Shown one piece after another: positions 50,588 to 59,371 of a stretch of 64,000 nucleotides of DNA. Where the stretch lies: positions 1-64,000 of the forward strand of contig JAKVKH010000016.1 of assembly GCA_022486625.1 (NCBI GenBank). Direction: 5' to 3'. Source of the stretch: Butyrivibrio sp. GTDB taxonomy: Bacteria; Bacillota; Clostridia; Lachnospirales; Lachnospiraceae. The notes beneath the pieces are model-generated. The model did no database searches. It saw nothing but the letters and a program-made list of their open reading frames with translations, and was not told the origin of the DNA. The translations under genes were made by a program, and so were the position numbers. How positions within the stretch are numbered: position 1 is the stretch's first letter; every line of letters begins with the position of its first letter.

Positions 50588-52030
50588 TCAGTGGTCATAT
50601 TCCCCGCGGATGTCCTCCTGCGGCGGATCAACAGGATAATGTCCGTTAAAGCATCCGGAACAGATGCTGAGATTGCCTCCGACCATTTCCTTTAACCGTT
50701 CCATCTTCAGATAGCCAAGCGAATCCGCACCGATGATCTTACAGATCTCCTCCACACTCCGGTTATATGCAATCAGCTGTTCTCTTGCCGGTACATCCGT
50801 ACCGAAATAGCACGGCCACAAAAACGGCGGTGAGCTGACTCTCATGTGTACTTCTTTCGCTCCTGCATCACGAAGCATGCGGACAATACGGTCTGATGTC
50901 GTACCACGTACGATGGAATCATCAATCATGATAATTCTCTTCCCGTTTACTGCTTCACGAAGTGCGTTCAGTTTAACCTGCACGCTGCTTTCACGACTCT
51001 TCTGTTTTGGTTTGATAAATGTTCTGCCGATATAAGAATTCTTAACGAATGCCTGTCCATATGGAATGCCCGACTGCAGGGAATACCCGAGTGCCGCGCA
51101 GTTACCTGATTCCGGAACGCCTACGACCAGATCAGCGTCTACCGGAGAATCGATTGCCAGATATTTACCGGCCTGAATTCGTGCATCATACACGCTCACG
51201 CCGTCAATATAGCTGTCCGGTCTTGCAAAATAGATAAATTCAAAAATACAGTGTCCGTGCTTTGATGGATCAATGCAGCGGCTCTTGTCTGATTCAATTC
51301 CCTTTTCCGGAGAAATTGTTACAATCTCACCCGGTTCTACGTCGCGGATATATTCCGCACCAATCGTATCAAGCGCACAGGTCTCACTCGCGAGCACATA
51401 ACAGTTCTCCCGCTTTCCGATGACCAGCGGACGGAATCCGTATGGATCTCTTGCGCCGATCAGTTTCCTCGGAGACATGATCACAAGGCTGTATGCCCCG
51501 CGAATCTTTACCATTGCCCGGCCGACAGCTTCTTCTACGCTCTTACTGCAAAGACGCTCCCTCGCAATATGATAGGCAATCACTTCCGAATCAATTGTGG
51601 TCTGAAAAATTGCGCCGGTATATTCCAGCTCTTTACGAAGCTCCAGTGCATTGACCAGATTGCCGTTATGCGCAAGTGCAAGGGTTCCCTTCACATAATT
51701 CAGTACCAGAGGCTGCGCATTTTCTCTTGTACTGCTGCCGGCTGTAGAATATCTGACATGTCCGACACCGATATCTCCCTTCATTTTCTCCAGGATCTCC
51801 GGCGTGAAAGTCTCATTTACCAGCCCCATTTCCTTATAGCTGGTAACCTTGCCTTTAGGGCCGCTTGTTTCGCTGACTGCAATACCACAGCTTTCCTGTC
51901 CGCGATGCTGAAGGGCTAACAGACCGTAATAAATGGAATTCGCCACATCCCCGCCGTCAAAATCGTACATGCCGAAAACGCCGCACTCTTCCCCCAGCTT
52001 GTCTGTCTGATCCTGTACCAATTCTCCCAT
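50588..52030 (-). CDS. purF: Amidophosphoribosyltransferase
   Basis: A 480-residue enzyme, the first committed step of purine synthesis. Cys16 in GEECGVFGMYD is the N-terminal nucleophile after removal of a propeptide. LALQHRGQESCGIAV is the glutaminase loop, and IIMIDDSIVRGTTSDRIVRML is the PRPP-binding loop. CSGCFNGHYP and other Cys suggest the 4Fe-4S cluster of the Bacillus-type enzyme. It heads a purF-purB unit; other pur genes are not in the window apart from a distant purA. Confidence 0.97.
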   Translation of the reverse strand: MGELVQDQTDKLGEECGVFGMYDFDGGDVANSIYYGLLALQHRGQESCGIAVSETSGPKGKVTSYKEMGLVNETFTPEILEKMKGDIGVGHVRYSTAGSSTRENAQPLVLNYVKGTLALAHNGNLVNALELRKELEYTGAIFQTTIDSEVIAYHIARERLCSKSVEEAVGRAMVKIRGAYSLVIMSPRKLIGARDPYGFRPLVIGKRENCYVLASETCALDTIGAEYIRDVEPGEIVTISPEKGIESDKSRCIDPSKHGHCIFEFIYFARPDSYIDGVSVYDARIQAGKYLAIDSPVDADLVVGVPESGNCAALGYSLQSGIPYGQAFVKNSYIGRTFIKPKQKSRESSVQVKLNALREAVNGKRIIMIDDSIVRGTTSDRIVRMLRDAGAKEVHMRVSSPPFLWPCYFGTDVPAREQLIAYNRSVEEICKIIGADSLGYLKMERLKEMVGGNLSICSGCFNGHYPVDPPQEDIRGEYDH

Positions 52031-52088
52031 AGTTTACCTCATGAATCCAATTGAATTACATATCAACCTAACGAACAAATGCGGCTTT

Positions 52089-52118
52089 ATCTTATCACCT
52101 CACTACTGTTCCTGACAA
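52089..52118 (-). promoter_or_regulatory. Promoter of purF-purB
   Basis: TTGTCA (minus strand of 52113-52118) and TAAGAT (52089-52094) are 18 bases apart. An ACGAACAAAT stretch just downstream (about 52071-52080) is one mismatch from a PurR-box core, but only one copy is present, so PurR control is uncertain. Confidence 0.45.
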
Positions 52119-52172
52119 GTGGCAGTATCACCCATTCTTTATCTTTTTTTCACACCATTATGCGTCATTTTG

Positions 52173-53375
52173 TTAATCCATCCCGGTTTCTGCCTGATAT
52201 CTGCTGACCTGATCCAGAATTTCAGATGCATATTCCGGATAGGAACGCGCCAGATCCTCAATCTCTGCCTTTGCATTCCCAATGACAACCTCACGGTTAT
52301 AATCAATCCGTTTTCTCAGGGACTGTCTGCGCACAATCAGATTGTGTCTGATCTCCACTTCCTCATTGTGATCCATGATGGCTGCCGTCTGATGCAGCCA
52401 GATCTCCGGACTCTTAATCTGAATATCACGCAGCAGATACAGAAGATCCTGCTGATCAGAATCAAGATTTTTTTCCGCATCCTGGAAGCGTTCTCTTTCT
52501 GCACGCTCCTGCTCATATCGCTGTGCCATTCTGCTGAGTTCTTCCGCACTCTGTACGCCACACTTGAGGCACAGATAATCCAGCAGATTCCGGTTATTAA
52601 CATAGCGGATCTTCACTGTATTCTGCAAAAGGATCAGTCTCGTCACCGTATTTCTGACGTTTTTCTGCTCCTGTTCCGAATTTGTGATCTTCACATACAG
52701 TACCACAACCCCAATGGCAGCTGCCAGAATGGATGCCATGTAGCCATAGGTCACATCCAGCTTCAGCAGTATATGTACGCCAGACAGAAGTGCCAGAATG
52801 ATGCCGAGTGCAACTGCACACATGATGATAAGTCCCCGTGCAGTTGCCAGTGCCTTCTGTACTTCGTCCGCCCTGAAATCATATGCCTGATGCTCTGCAT
52901 CAAGCCGCTTTAAATCATTCCGGATTCTTTTCTGCAGATCTTCCGCATCTGCCAGCTTGCAGATATTATCCTGAATCTGACGGTCTCCCATCTGATCCAT
53001 CCGTTCATATTCCTGATCCGACATTCTGCTTTTCCGGTTCATGAACTGTTCTCTCTGCTGCTCATGATCCAGGATCTTCTGCGCGCAGGTTTCCAGCTGC
53101 CTGTGTTTCTCCGGTGGCAATGCATCAATTTCTTCCATATCCTGCAGATAGGAAGTAACCGTTCTGTATTCAAACTGAAGATTGTCCAGTTCTCTTCCGC
53201 CTTCTGCCATCTGCATCAGACAGTTCTGAACATATTCCCTTCGCTGAACGGCATCATGAATATTCAGATCCTTTCTGGTATAGACAATATCATTCCATTC
53301 CGGCTTCTGCTTTTCTTCAGTCTCCGGACTTTCTTCTGCATTTGGCTTTTTTCTGAATCTGTCCCAGAAACTCAT
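52173..53375 (-). CDS. Membrane protein with two helices and long flanking coiled coils
   Basis: A 400-residue protein of unknown family. Residues 40-180 are charged helix rich in Gln, Glu and Arg (coiled coil). Two hydrophobic helices at about 181-204 and 211-229 form a hairpin in the membrane. Residues 232-400 are again helical and charged. No signal peptide is present, so both long arms should be cytoplasmic. Such a build suits a membrane scaffold or receptor for a cytoplasmic complex. It is the last gene of the DUF5717-DUF5716-TPR operon, starting three bases after the TPR-like gene. Stage of certainty: the gene is real, the function is unknown. Confidence 0.72.
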   Translation of the reverse strand: MSFWDRFRKKPNAEESPETEEKQKPEWNDIVYTRKDLNIHDAVQRREYVQNCLMQMAEGGRELDNLQFEYRTVTSYLQDMEEIDALPPEKHRQLETCAQKILDHEQQREQFMNRKSRMSDQEYERMDQMGDRQIQDNICKLADAEDLQKRIRNDLKRLDAEHQAYDFRADEVQKALATARGLIIMCAVALGIILALLSGVHILLKLDVTYGYMASILAAAIGVVVLYVKITNSEQEQKNVRNTVTRLILLQNTVKIRYVNNRNLLDYLCLKCGVQSAEELSRMAQRYEQERAERERFQDAEKNLDSDQQDLLYLLRDIQIKSPEIWLHQTAAIMDHNEEVEIRHNLIVRRQSLRKRIDYNREVVIGNAKAEIEDLARSYPEYASEILDQVSRYQAETGMD

Positions 53376-53378
53376 CTG

Positions 53379-54230
53379 TCATCTCCGCTTTTCCCCGTTA
53401 TCCGTCACCAGATCCCGATACTCTTCTTTCATCCGTACCGCAGTTTCACCCAGCCTGCTGTAGTACTCCCCTGCATTGTTTTCCGTACGGCATGCCGTCA
53501 ATGTATCCAGAAAGTGCTTCTCATCACTGACATCATACAATTCAACCGCCTGATTCATTTTCTGTTCAAGCTTCATGGAAAAAGAATATGCTTCCTTATC
53601 TGTACCGATAAACGCAACATAATCTCTTTCAGGCAGGTTCATCCTCATTGCCGCAAGATAACACAGATAGGCATCCTCCGTCGGATCGTCCGCATATTCA
53701 CATTTAAACATTGCGGCAGCACTTTCATAATCAAACATTCCTGCATACATGCAGCCTTTATTATGCTCAATTCTGGCACGCATCTCCCGGTCAATCTCCG
53801 GCAGAATCCGGAGCAGCTCATCATATTCCTCAAATGCATGATGATACTTTCCGCTTTTCAGCAGATAATCCGCCCTCGCCATCTTTTTTTCATAAATATT
53901 CATGCCCGCATTGGATCTCATGATCTCTTCCACCGTATGAATCTCTTCCTCGGTATTATATCTGACATATTCCAGAATGGTCCCTGCAAAAGCCGCTGCC
54001 GAGCATTTTCTCCTGAGCAGTTCCTGAAGATCCGCTCCCAGCTTTTTCAGCCCGCACTGTCCGCTGATCCAGTCTGCCATTCCGGCATCAAAATCATCCA
54101 TATCCAGCATAAATGCGTTCTGAGAAATGCAGAAGCACAGTTCCTCCACTGAATGCACTTTTCTTCCGATTTTTTTCATATCATACGGTTCCTGTGCATA
54201 AGCTCCCGTACAAAGTATCAGTTTGCTCAT
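53379..54230 (-). CDS. TPR-like helical protein
   Basis: A 283-residue soluble protein. Residues 1-70 start with a short strand (SKLILCTGAYAQEPYDMKK), and residues 125-215 contain TPR-like helix pairs: ARADYLLKSGKYHHAFEEYD, EHNKGCMYAGMFDYESAAAMF and DAYLCYLAAMRMNLPERDY. TPR repeats usually bind protein partners, including chaperone tails. It is 25 bases after the DUF5716-like gene and three before the membrane coiled-coil gene, so an adaptor role in one complex is a reasonable inference. Confidence 0.72.
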   Translation of the reverse strand: MSKLILCTGAYAQEPYDMKKIGRKVHSVEELCFCISQNAFMLDMDDFDAGMADWISGQCGLKKLGADLQELLRRKCSAAAFAGTILEYVRYNTEEEIHTVEEIMRSNAGMNIYEKKMARADYLLKSGKYHHAFEEYDELLRILPEIDREMRARIEHNKGCMYAGMFDYESAAAMFKCEYADDPTEDAYLCYLAAMRMNLPERDYVAFIGTDKEAYSFSMKLEQKMNQAVELYDVSDEKHFLDTLTACRTENNAGEYYSRLGETAVRMKEEYRDLVTDNGEKRR

Positions 54231-54255
54231 TTTATACCATCCTCAGATTATCTTT

Positions 54256-55557
54256 TCAGAGATCAAATGTCTGTGTCCACGTTTTGCCGGAGGCCGGATA
54301 CAACTCGCCAAATCCAAGGTCTTCAATCTGTACCCGCATCTGACTGACTGATATCATATCCACCTTCATTCTGATTCTGGTAGTTCTCTCCGGTCTTTCC
54401 TCCGCTCCATCCAGAACCATGGTCATCATCTCCGGTTTTCCTCCCGTAAGTGATACCTTCTGCATGGTTATTTCATTTCCTGATACCAGAATCATTTCTG
54501 CCTGTGCCGCTGCCTCATACCAGTTAACCCCGGCATCCATCAGTGCATGATAACATTCCACTCCCTGCTTGGTCAGTGTTATCCCCACATTGGCACGGAG
54601 TTTGTCATCTCCCAGAAGCACATATTTATCAAATACAGGACTTGGCGTCAGACGTTCCCTTGCTGCGATGCTGGCACCTTTGCTGAACATATTATTGCCC
54701 TGAAAAACTCTTCTGGTCCTGCACAGAAATTCCAGTGTTCTTGGCATCCATTTCTCCCGGAAACCATCTCCCAGAAGGAACACTGACGTGACAATTTTCT
54801 GGTCACAGGCCTGCGTCATAATATGCAGAAAATCCTCATCCATGAGTTTCTGCATTTTTTCCTTTTCTCCTGTATCCTCCGGAAAAGAATGTCCGGCAAC
54901 CTCAAGTTCGTCATAGTTCCGGCGTTCAACCGTCGCAACCACCGGACTGGTATTGTGGTTAAGGCTCATACTGTAAAGTGACATTGTTCCCAGATTATAA
55001 TCACATGCCAGTACCATCCGGCTCCACAGATCTTCCGGCTGATACAGCATATAATTATACATGCTTTCCTCATGGCTCTGATAAAATACCTGATCGGTTT
55101 TGAGTCCCAGTCCCGCCGTTACCTTTCCCAGTACCTCCACCATCCTCTGATCCAGCTGCGATGTTGTGAACATGACTGCTTCAATATGTTCCAGAGACAT
55201 TTCCATGGACAGCAATGAAAGACTTCTTTTGATAAAAAGTGTCAGCAGCGCCACCGGATCATACTCTGCCCCGGCAATCGTCACCGGATCACCCTTCCTT
55301 GCATCCTCCACAAGATGCAATACCGGAATGTCATCCCCATTCTCGATCCGTCTGGCTGCCTCTTTACCAAAAAACCACTGATTTACATCTCTGCGTCTGC
55401 AGAGCGTTGTCGGAATGTTATAAAGCTCCGCCCCCGCCAATACGGAAAGTGTCTCTGGCATATCCGCATCAGATGCAAGATAGCTGATCTGTGAAACTTC
55501 ATCTCCAAGGTCATACCCCAGTACAAAGCTTTTTGTCTTCCTGCCTTCAAATAACAT
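54256..55557 (-). CDS. Hsp70/actin-fold ATPase-like protein (DUF5716-like)
   Basis: A 433-residue protein with the nucleotide-site pattern of the Hsp70/actin superfamily. Phosphate-1: LGYDLGDEVSQISYL (13-27). FGKEAARR at 63-70 resembles the Hsp70 G-x-x-A stretch. SLEHIEAVMFTTSQ (121-134) lies where Hsp70 has its VPAYF strand. Phosphate-2: ACDYNLGTMSLYSM (184-197). Adenosine region: VFLLGDGFREKWMP (259-272) and FSKGASIAA (291-299). The Gly run normally seen in phosphate-2 is reduced. There is no Hsp70 substrate domain; residues 305-433 are a distinct beta-rich tail. I recall this family as DUF5716. It probably binds ATP, and its partners are likely encoded in the same operon. Confidence 0.72.
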   Translation of the reverse strand: MLFEGRKTKSFVLGYDLGDEVSQISYLASDADMPETLSVLAGAELYNIPTTLCRRRDVNQWFFGKEAARRIENGDDIPVLHLVEDARKGDPVTIAGAEYDPVALLTLFIKRSLSLLSMEMSLEHIEAVMFTTSQLDQRMVEVLGKVTAGLGLKTDQVFYQSHEESMYNYMLYQPEDLWSRMVLACDYNLGTMSLYSMSLNHNTSPVVATVERRNYDELEVAGHSFPEDTGEKEKMQKLMDEDFLHIMTQACDQKIVTSVFLLGDGFREKWMPRTLEFLCRTRRVFQGNNMFSKGASIAARERLTPSPVFDKYVLLGDDKLRANVGITLTKQGVECYHALMDAGVNWYEAAAQAEMILVSGNEITMQKVSLTGGKPEMMTMVLDGAEERPERTTRIRMKVDMISVSQMRVQIEDLGFGELYPASGKTWTQTFDL

Positions 55558-55570
55558 ATGTCACACGTCC

Positions 55571-58500
55571 TCAAATCCTTGGCTGGAACAGATGTCCGCT
55601 TAAAAATCTGCGTCTGGTATATTCTGCAAGCAATCTGTCCGCCGTATTATAATCCTGTAAGGTCATTCCGATCATAAGGTCATTGATCAGATCATAACGT
55701 CCTGTCTGATTATTCTGATTAATATCACTCTTGGAAACCGTACCGCTCTCCGTCAGCTGCCCCTGTGCCGTACTGCCTTCATCCTCTGCCATAGTTTCTT
55801 CTGTCACATAATACTGCAGCTGTTCCCCAAAAAACAGAACAAACGCACTGACAAAGATGCCATCATACATTTCCCGCATGTCTTCGCTTCTGTATTCGTC
55901 TCTGCTCTCCGCATCACTGCTGAGCATATAGTGAATCACACATTTACTGCCCGGTCTTGTCTTATATTCCAGCATGGTTTTATCTGTAAACTGCTTCATC
56001 TGCGGGAGTTCCCTGATATATTTTGTACAGAACGGGAAAAACATTTTCTTATCCAGCATCTCTCTCAGAAAACTTCTCACCGTCTCCTGATCCGGCTGTT
56101 CTTCCTCATCATGCTCCGCATAATACTTCAGATAGGCAAGCCTGCATACCATCGGAAGTGATGTTCCTTCTATCGCCAGCTTACCGATTCTTGCGAAAAT
56201 AAAACTTTCCGTAATCTGATCCTTTACAAAACTGTCATATGCATTCTGTGAAAGGAACGCTTTTTCCAGATCCGAACCCGCGCCGTCCCTGCAGAAATTT
56301 CGGAAAATATCCATGGTTTCCCCAACATATGCGCCACTGTAGAGCATCTGAAGAATGAGCTTTTCACTCAGTGCAAAAGTATCCACCCCAAATGATCCCG
56401 CTGCTTTCCACAGATCCCGCATTTCACGTACGGTTCCGGAAAAAGCGGCTACCAGGAATTTCAGCAGTTCCTCATCATATTTGCCTTTTCTGAATGCATA
56501 GAATGCAATTTCAGCCAGCTCCGCATCCTGTATATGGCTGTCCATATCCGGCATCCTGCCGCAGAGTCTGACAACACTTCGAGGATCCACTCCATAGGTT
56601 CCAAACTTTTTCAGCCACTCAATTGCCTTATCGTAAAGTCCGGTCAGAATCATCAGATCCATCATATCATTCCGTTCACGTCCCGGAAGCCTGTCCGGTT
56701 CCAGAACAACCAGATACTCTGATAACTGCCGTACAAAATCATTATCATAATAAAACCGGATCAGATTCTCACGGATTTCACTCCGGCAGTTCTCACGGAT
56801 CAGTCCGGAAGCGGCAAGATCCCGATAACGCTCCACATTTTCCATCGTAATGGTATAAGCGCTCTTTCCAAGTTCACACAGGAACAGATCCAGGTTCTCC
56901 TCTCCTTCACGGATATATGGAATCGCAAGCTGTGAAAGATGCCCCGGAACTATCAGCTTGATGGTCACAAACGGAACCGTTACTGCAAAGCGGTGATTTT
57001 CCCTGTCTGACAGGAGGACTGTATATTCACTGCCATAAAGAGGTACATAGGCAGTACGCCCGGTAATCTGATAACGCATCTCATTCTGGCATTTGTCATA
57101 CACAACCACAACATCCGTCATCTCATCACTTTCCACACAGATCTGCGCCGTATACAGTACAGACAGCACCATGGATGCATTCTGTGCATCCACCATCTGA
57201 CGACTCAGCATATTCTGATACAGAAAGCCGAGTTCCGGACTGGTATGTCCCTTTGTCACCTGATCCAGCAGAAAATTTTCGATCTGAGGACGATACGTTT
57301 CAAACAGCTCCGGATATGTATCCTTATTCTCATACATGTATTTATACAGAATTGCATTCTGTCTGTAATCCAGACTGCTCTGGTAGGAAAAATACATCAG
57401 CACCATTCTGGAAATCTCACAGGGAAGTCTGCCGTTCTCATCCGTACTGATTGACATCATATAATACTCATAAAGTCTGGTAATCCGCAGCTGCCTGTCC
57501 ACACCTCTTGCATACCACGTAAAGGCCTCCGCATCCGTCTGCTCATTTCTCATCAGCTGACTGCAGATTGCTTCCAGCGTATCATCCTGCGCCTTAATCT
57601 CATAACAGGAAACAAGAATATGATACAGGTGTCTGTTATACTGCTTTTCTCTTGCAGAAAGATATACAATCTGCTCAATCATCGGCGCCGTCAGCAGCTT
57701 TCTCCGTGCTGAGAATTCCAGTACCGCCAGTTCGAATGTCCCAAGATGCGTCAGCAGCGTCACATTCTGTGCAAGCATATGCAACGCATCCAGATACAGA
57801 ATCGGACTTCTGCAGTCTGCTGCATTCTGACCTTCCAGCATGATCCACCTGTGTGAAGCACTTCCCGCATAATTCTCTGACAGGTACTGCAGAAGCCATG
57901 CAATTCTCCAGTTATCCGGATTATTGTGGAAAATCTCTTCAATCTTTGAGGAAACCTCATTGATATACGATTCTTCCCTGCTGCAGAGCGTTGTCAGATA
58001 CAGATAATAACAATAAAGTGTATCTCCGCCTTCATGACAATCCTCAATCTGCGGTCTGATCTGCTGCAGAATCCATTCTCCCTCGTTCACCCGTGCCGCT
58101 GTAATCAGATACTGTGCCTGATACAGGCGGAATTCCAGATCTGCTCCGTCAAGTGCATTCATTCGGGCAATGATCTTCCCGGTTTCCGTCAGCCATACCC
58201 TTGAATTGATCTTTTTGGACCGAAAAGAAATATACTGTTTCATCAGTTCCGTGACCAGACGCTTCTTTTCCCTGTACATGGGCATGTCATTCCAGTAGTC
58301 ACAATTCATTGAAGCATATATCGGAATGCGGAATGACGTATATGCATTATGGAACAGTATACTCCCGAAATTATTGCCGTCATGCAGTTTGTCACTGTCG
58401 AGACTAAAACCGAAATAACAGGTATTTCCGTCAAAATTTTCTTCGGTAAGTACCGTTTTGTCGGTACTGAGAAAATCTCCGTCCAGTTCTACCGAAAGAG

Positions 58501-59170
58501 TTGAATATCCCCAGCCGTTCCTGGTAATCGTAATGGTATGTTCTGTAACTCCTACGGAGTTATCCACATGAATCTCCGTCTGATCCGGAATATACTCAAT
58601 TTTCTGTTTTTTATTTACTGCAAGCAGAAACTCTTCCACATTCTGCTCTGAATTTTTCTCTGCGCTGAGTCCCCTGTAAAGGCTTTCATGCTGTCTTTCA
58701 TTTCCTGTGAAAATCTGGATAAACTCCGGAGAATAGAACAGCTGAACCGCTTCATCCCAATTTGTTTTGGCAAGATTGGCAAAATGAAACAGATTACGGA
58801 TATCTCCCAGGCTGGACTCTATATGCTGTATTTCTACCGTAACCACAAAAGGCAGAAGATATTCTCCCTGATTGGAAATGATCCGGAAGTTCCCCTGCAG
58901 AACATCACCGCCGCCAAGACCCGCAGAATGAAATCTGTAACTGATATCATCAACACGACCTGTCAGCTGCGGTGTCAGGACTTCCATCCGCAGTTCTGTC
59001 GAGGAAACACTTCCCTCCACCAGTCTGTTCTCCGGTCCCTGTACAGTAAAAAAGCCTTCTGCTTCTTCTCCGGGTCGAATTGTCAGTTCAATCCGTTCCG
59101 CTGAAAATGTAAGGTTTCCTCTGTCATATTCAAATTGTCCGTTCAGTAACTTGTCAACGTTCTTTTTCAA
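55571..59170 (-). CDS. Giant beta-rich/alpha-helical protein (DUF5717-like), TTG start
   Basis: A 1199-residue soluble protein with no signal peptide. Residues 1-120 and about 195-300 look like two beta-sandwich domains (LTFSAERIELTIRPGEEAEG, EHTITITRNGWGYSTLSVEL). Residues 310-1120 are long alpha-helical repeats reminiscent of TPR or HEAT solenoids, interrupted near 690-770 by strands (YQITGRTAYVPLYGSEYTVL). The last 30 residues end RRRFLSGHLFQPRI after a Gly/Ser/Thr-rich linker. I recall this as DUF5717; function unknown. The start is TTG, eight bases after GGTGGGG. It opens a four-gene operon with the Hsp70-fold, TPR-like and membrane proteins, all tightly spaced. Confidence 0.75.
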   Translation of the reverse strand: MKKNVDKLLNGQFEYDRGNLTFSAERIELTIRPGEEAEGFFTVQGPENRLVEGSVSSTELRMEVLTPQLTGRVDDISYRFHSAGLGGGDVLQGNFRIISNQGEYLLPFVVTVEIQHIESSLGDIRNLFHFANLAKTNWDEAVQLFYSPEFIQIFTGNERQHESLYRGLSAEKNSEQNVEEFLLAVNKKQKIEYIPDQTEIHVDNSVGVTEHTITITRNGWGYSTLSVELDGDFLSTDKTVLTEENFDGNTCYFGFSLDSDKLHDGNNFGSILFHNAYTSFRIPIYASMNCDYWNDMPMYREKKRLVTELMKQYISFRSKKINSRVWLTETGKIIARMNALDGADLEFRLYQAQYLITAARVNEGEWILQQIRPQIEDCHEGGDTLYCYYLYLTTLCSREESYINEVSSKIEEIFHNNPDNWRIAWLLQYLSENYAGSASHRWIMLEGQNAADCRSPILYLDALHMLAQNVTLLTHLGTFELAVLEFSARRKLLTAPMIEQIVYLSAREKQYNRHLYHILVSCYEIKAQDDTLEAICSQLMRNEQTDAEAFTWYARGVDRQLRITRLYEYYMMSISTDENGRLPCEISRMVLMYFSYQSSLDYRQNAILYKYMYENKDTYPELFETYRPQIENFLLDQVTKGHTSPELGFLYQNMLSRQMVDAQNASMVLSVLYTAQICVESDEMTDVVVVYDKCQNEMRYQITGRTAYVPLYGSEYTVLLSDRENHRFAVTVPFVTIKLIVPGHLSQLAIPYIREGEENLDLFLCELGKSAYTITMENVERYRDLAASGLIRENCRSEIRENLIRFYYDNDFVRQLSEYLVVLEPDRLPGRERNDMMDLMILTGLYDKAIEWLKKFGTYGVDPRSVVRLCGRMPDMDSHIQDAELAEIAFYAFRKGKYDEELLKFLVAAFSGTVREMRDLWKAAGSFGVDTFALSEKLILQMLYSGAYVGETMDIFRNFCRDGAGSDLEKAFLSQNAYDSFVKDQITESFIFARIGKLAIEGTSLPMVCRLAYLKYYAEHDEEEQPDQETVRSFLREMLDKKMFFPFCTKYIRELPQMKQFTDKTMLEYKTRPGSKCVIHYMLSSDAESRDEYRSEDMREMYDGIFVSAFVLFFGEQLQYYVTEETMAEDEGSTAQGQLTESGTVSKSDINQNNQTGRYDLINDLMIGMTLQDYNTADRLLAEYTRRRFLSGHLFQPRI

Positions 59171-59221
59171 TCTGATATCCCCACCCGTTCATTGATTTCC
59201 CAAATCGCATAGCTACGTTCT

Positions 59222-59250
59222 ATTTTACCTCAAAGCACACAAGTGGTCAA
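59222..59250 (-). promoter_or_regulatory. Promoter of the DUF5717-DUF5716 operon
   Basis: TTGACC (minus strand of 59245-59250) and TAAAAT (59222-59227) are exactly 17 bases apart. The leader to the TTG start is about 45 bases. It shows that the operon is not merely read through from htpG. Confidence 0.7.
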
Positions 59251-59285
59251 AAAGTATCATCTTTTTATAAATGTGCTCAAAGCCG

Positions 59286-59325
59286 CAAAAAGACCGGGTT
59301 CAGACATTTTCGTCTTATCCCGGCC
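59286..59325 (-). terminator. Rho-independent terminator of htpG
   Basis: GACCGGG (59292-59298) and CCCGGCC (59319-59325) pair with one wobble, and on the minus strand five T follow. It lies between htpG and the DUF5717 operon promoter. Confidence 0.75.
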
Positions 59326-59371
59326 TCATAATTTAAAAAATATTAATTTTATGATGCAATGCAATCACATC

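Noticed and set aside
52071-52080. PurR box in the purF leader
   Set aside because: A single imperfect ACGAACAAAT copy. Known PurR control uses two inverted boxes, so chance is likely.
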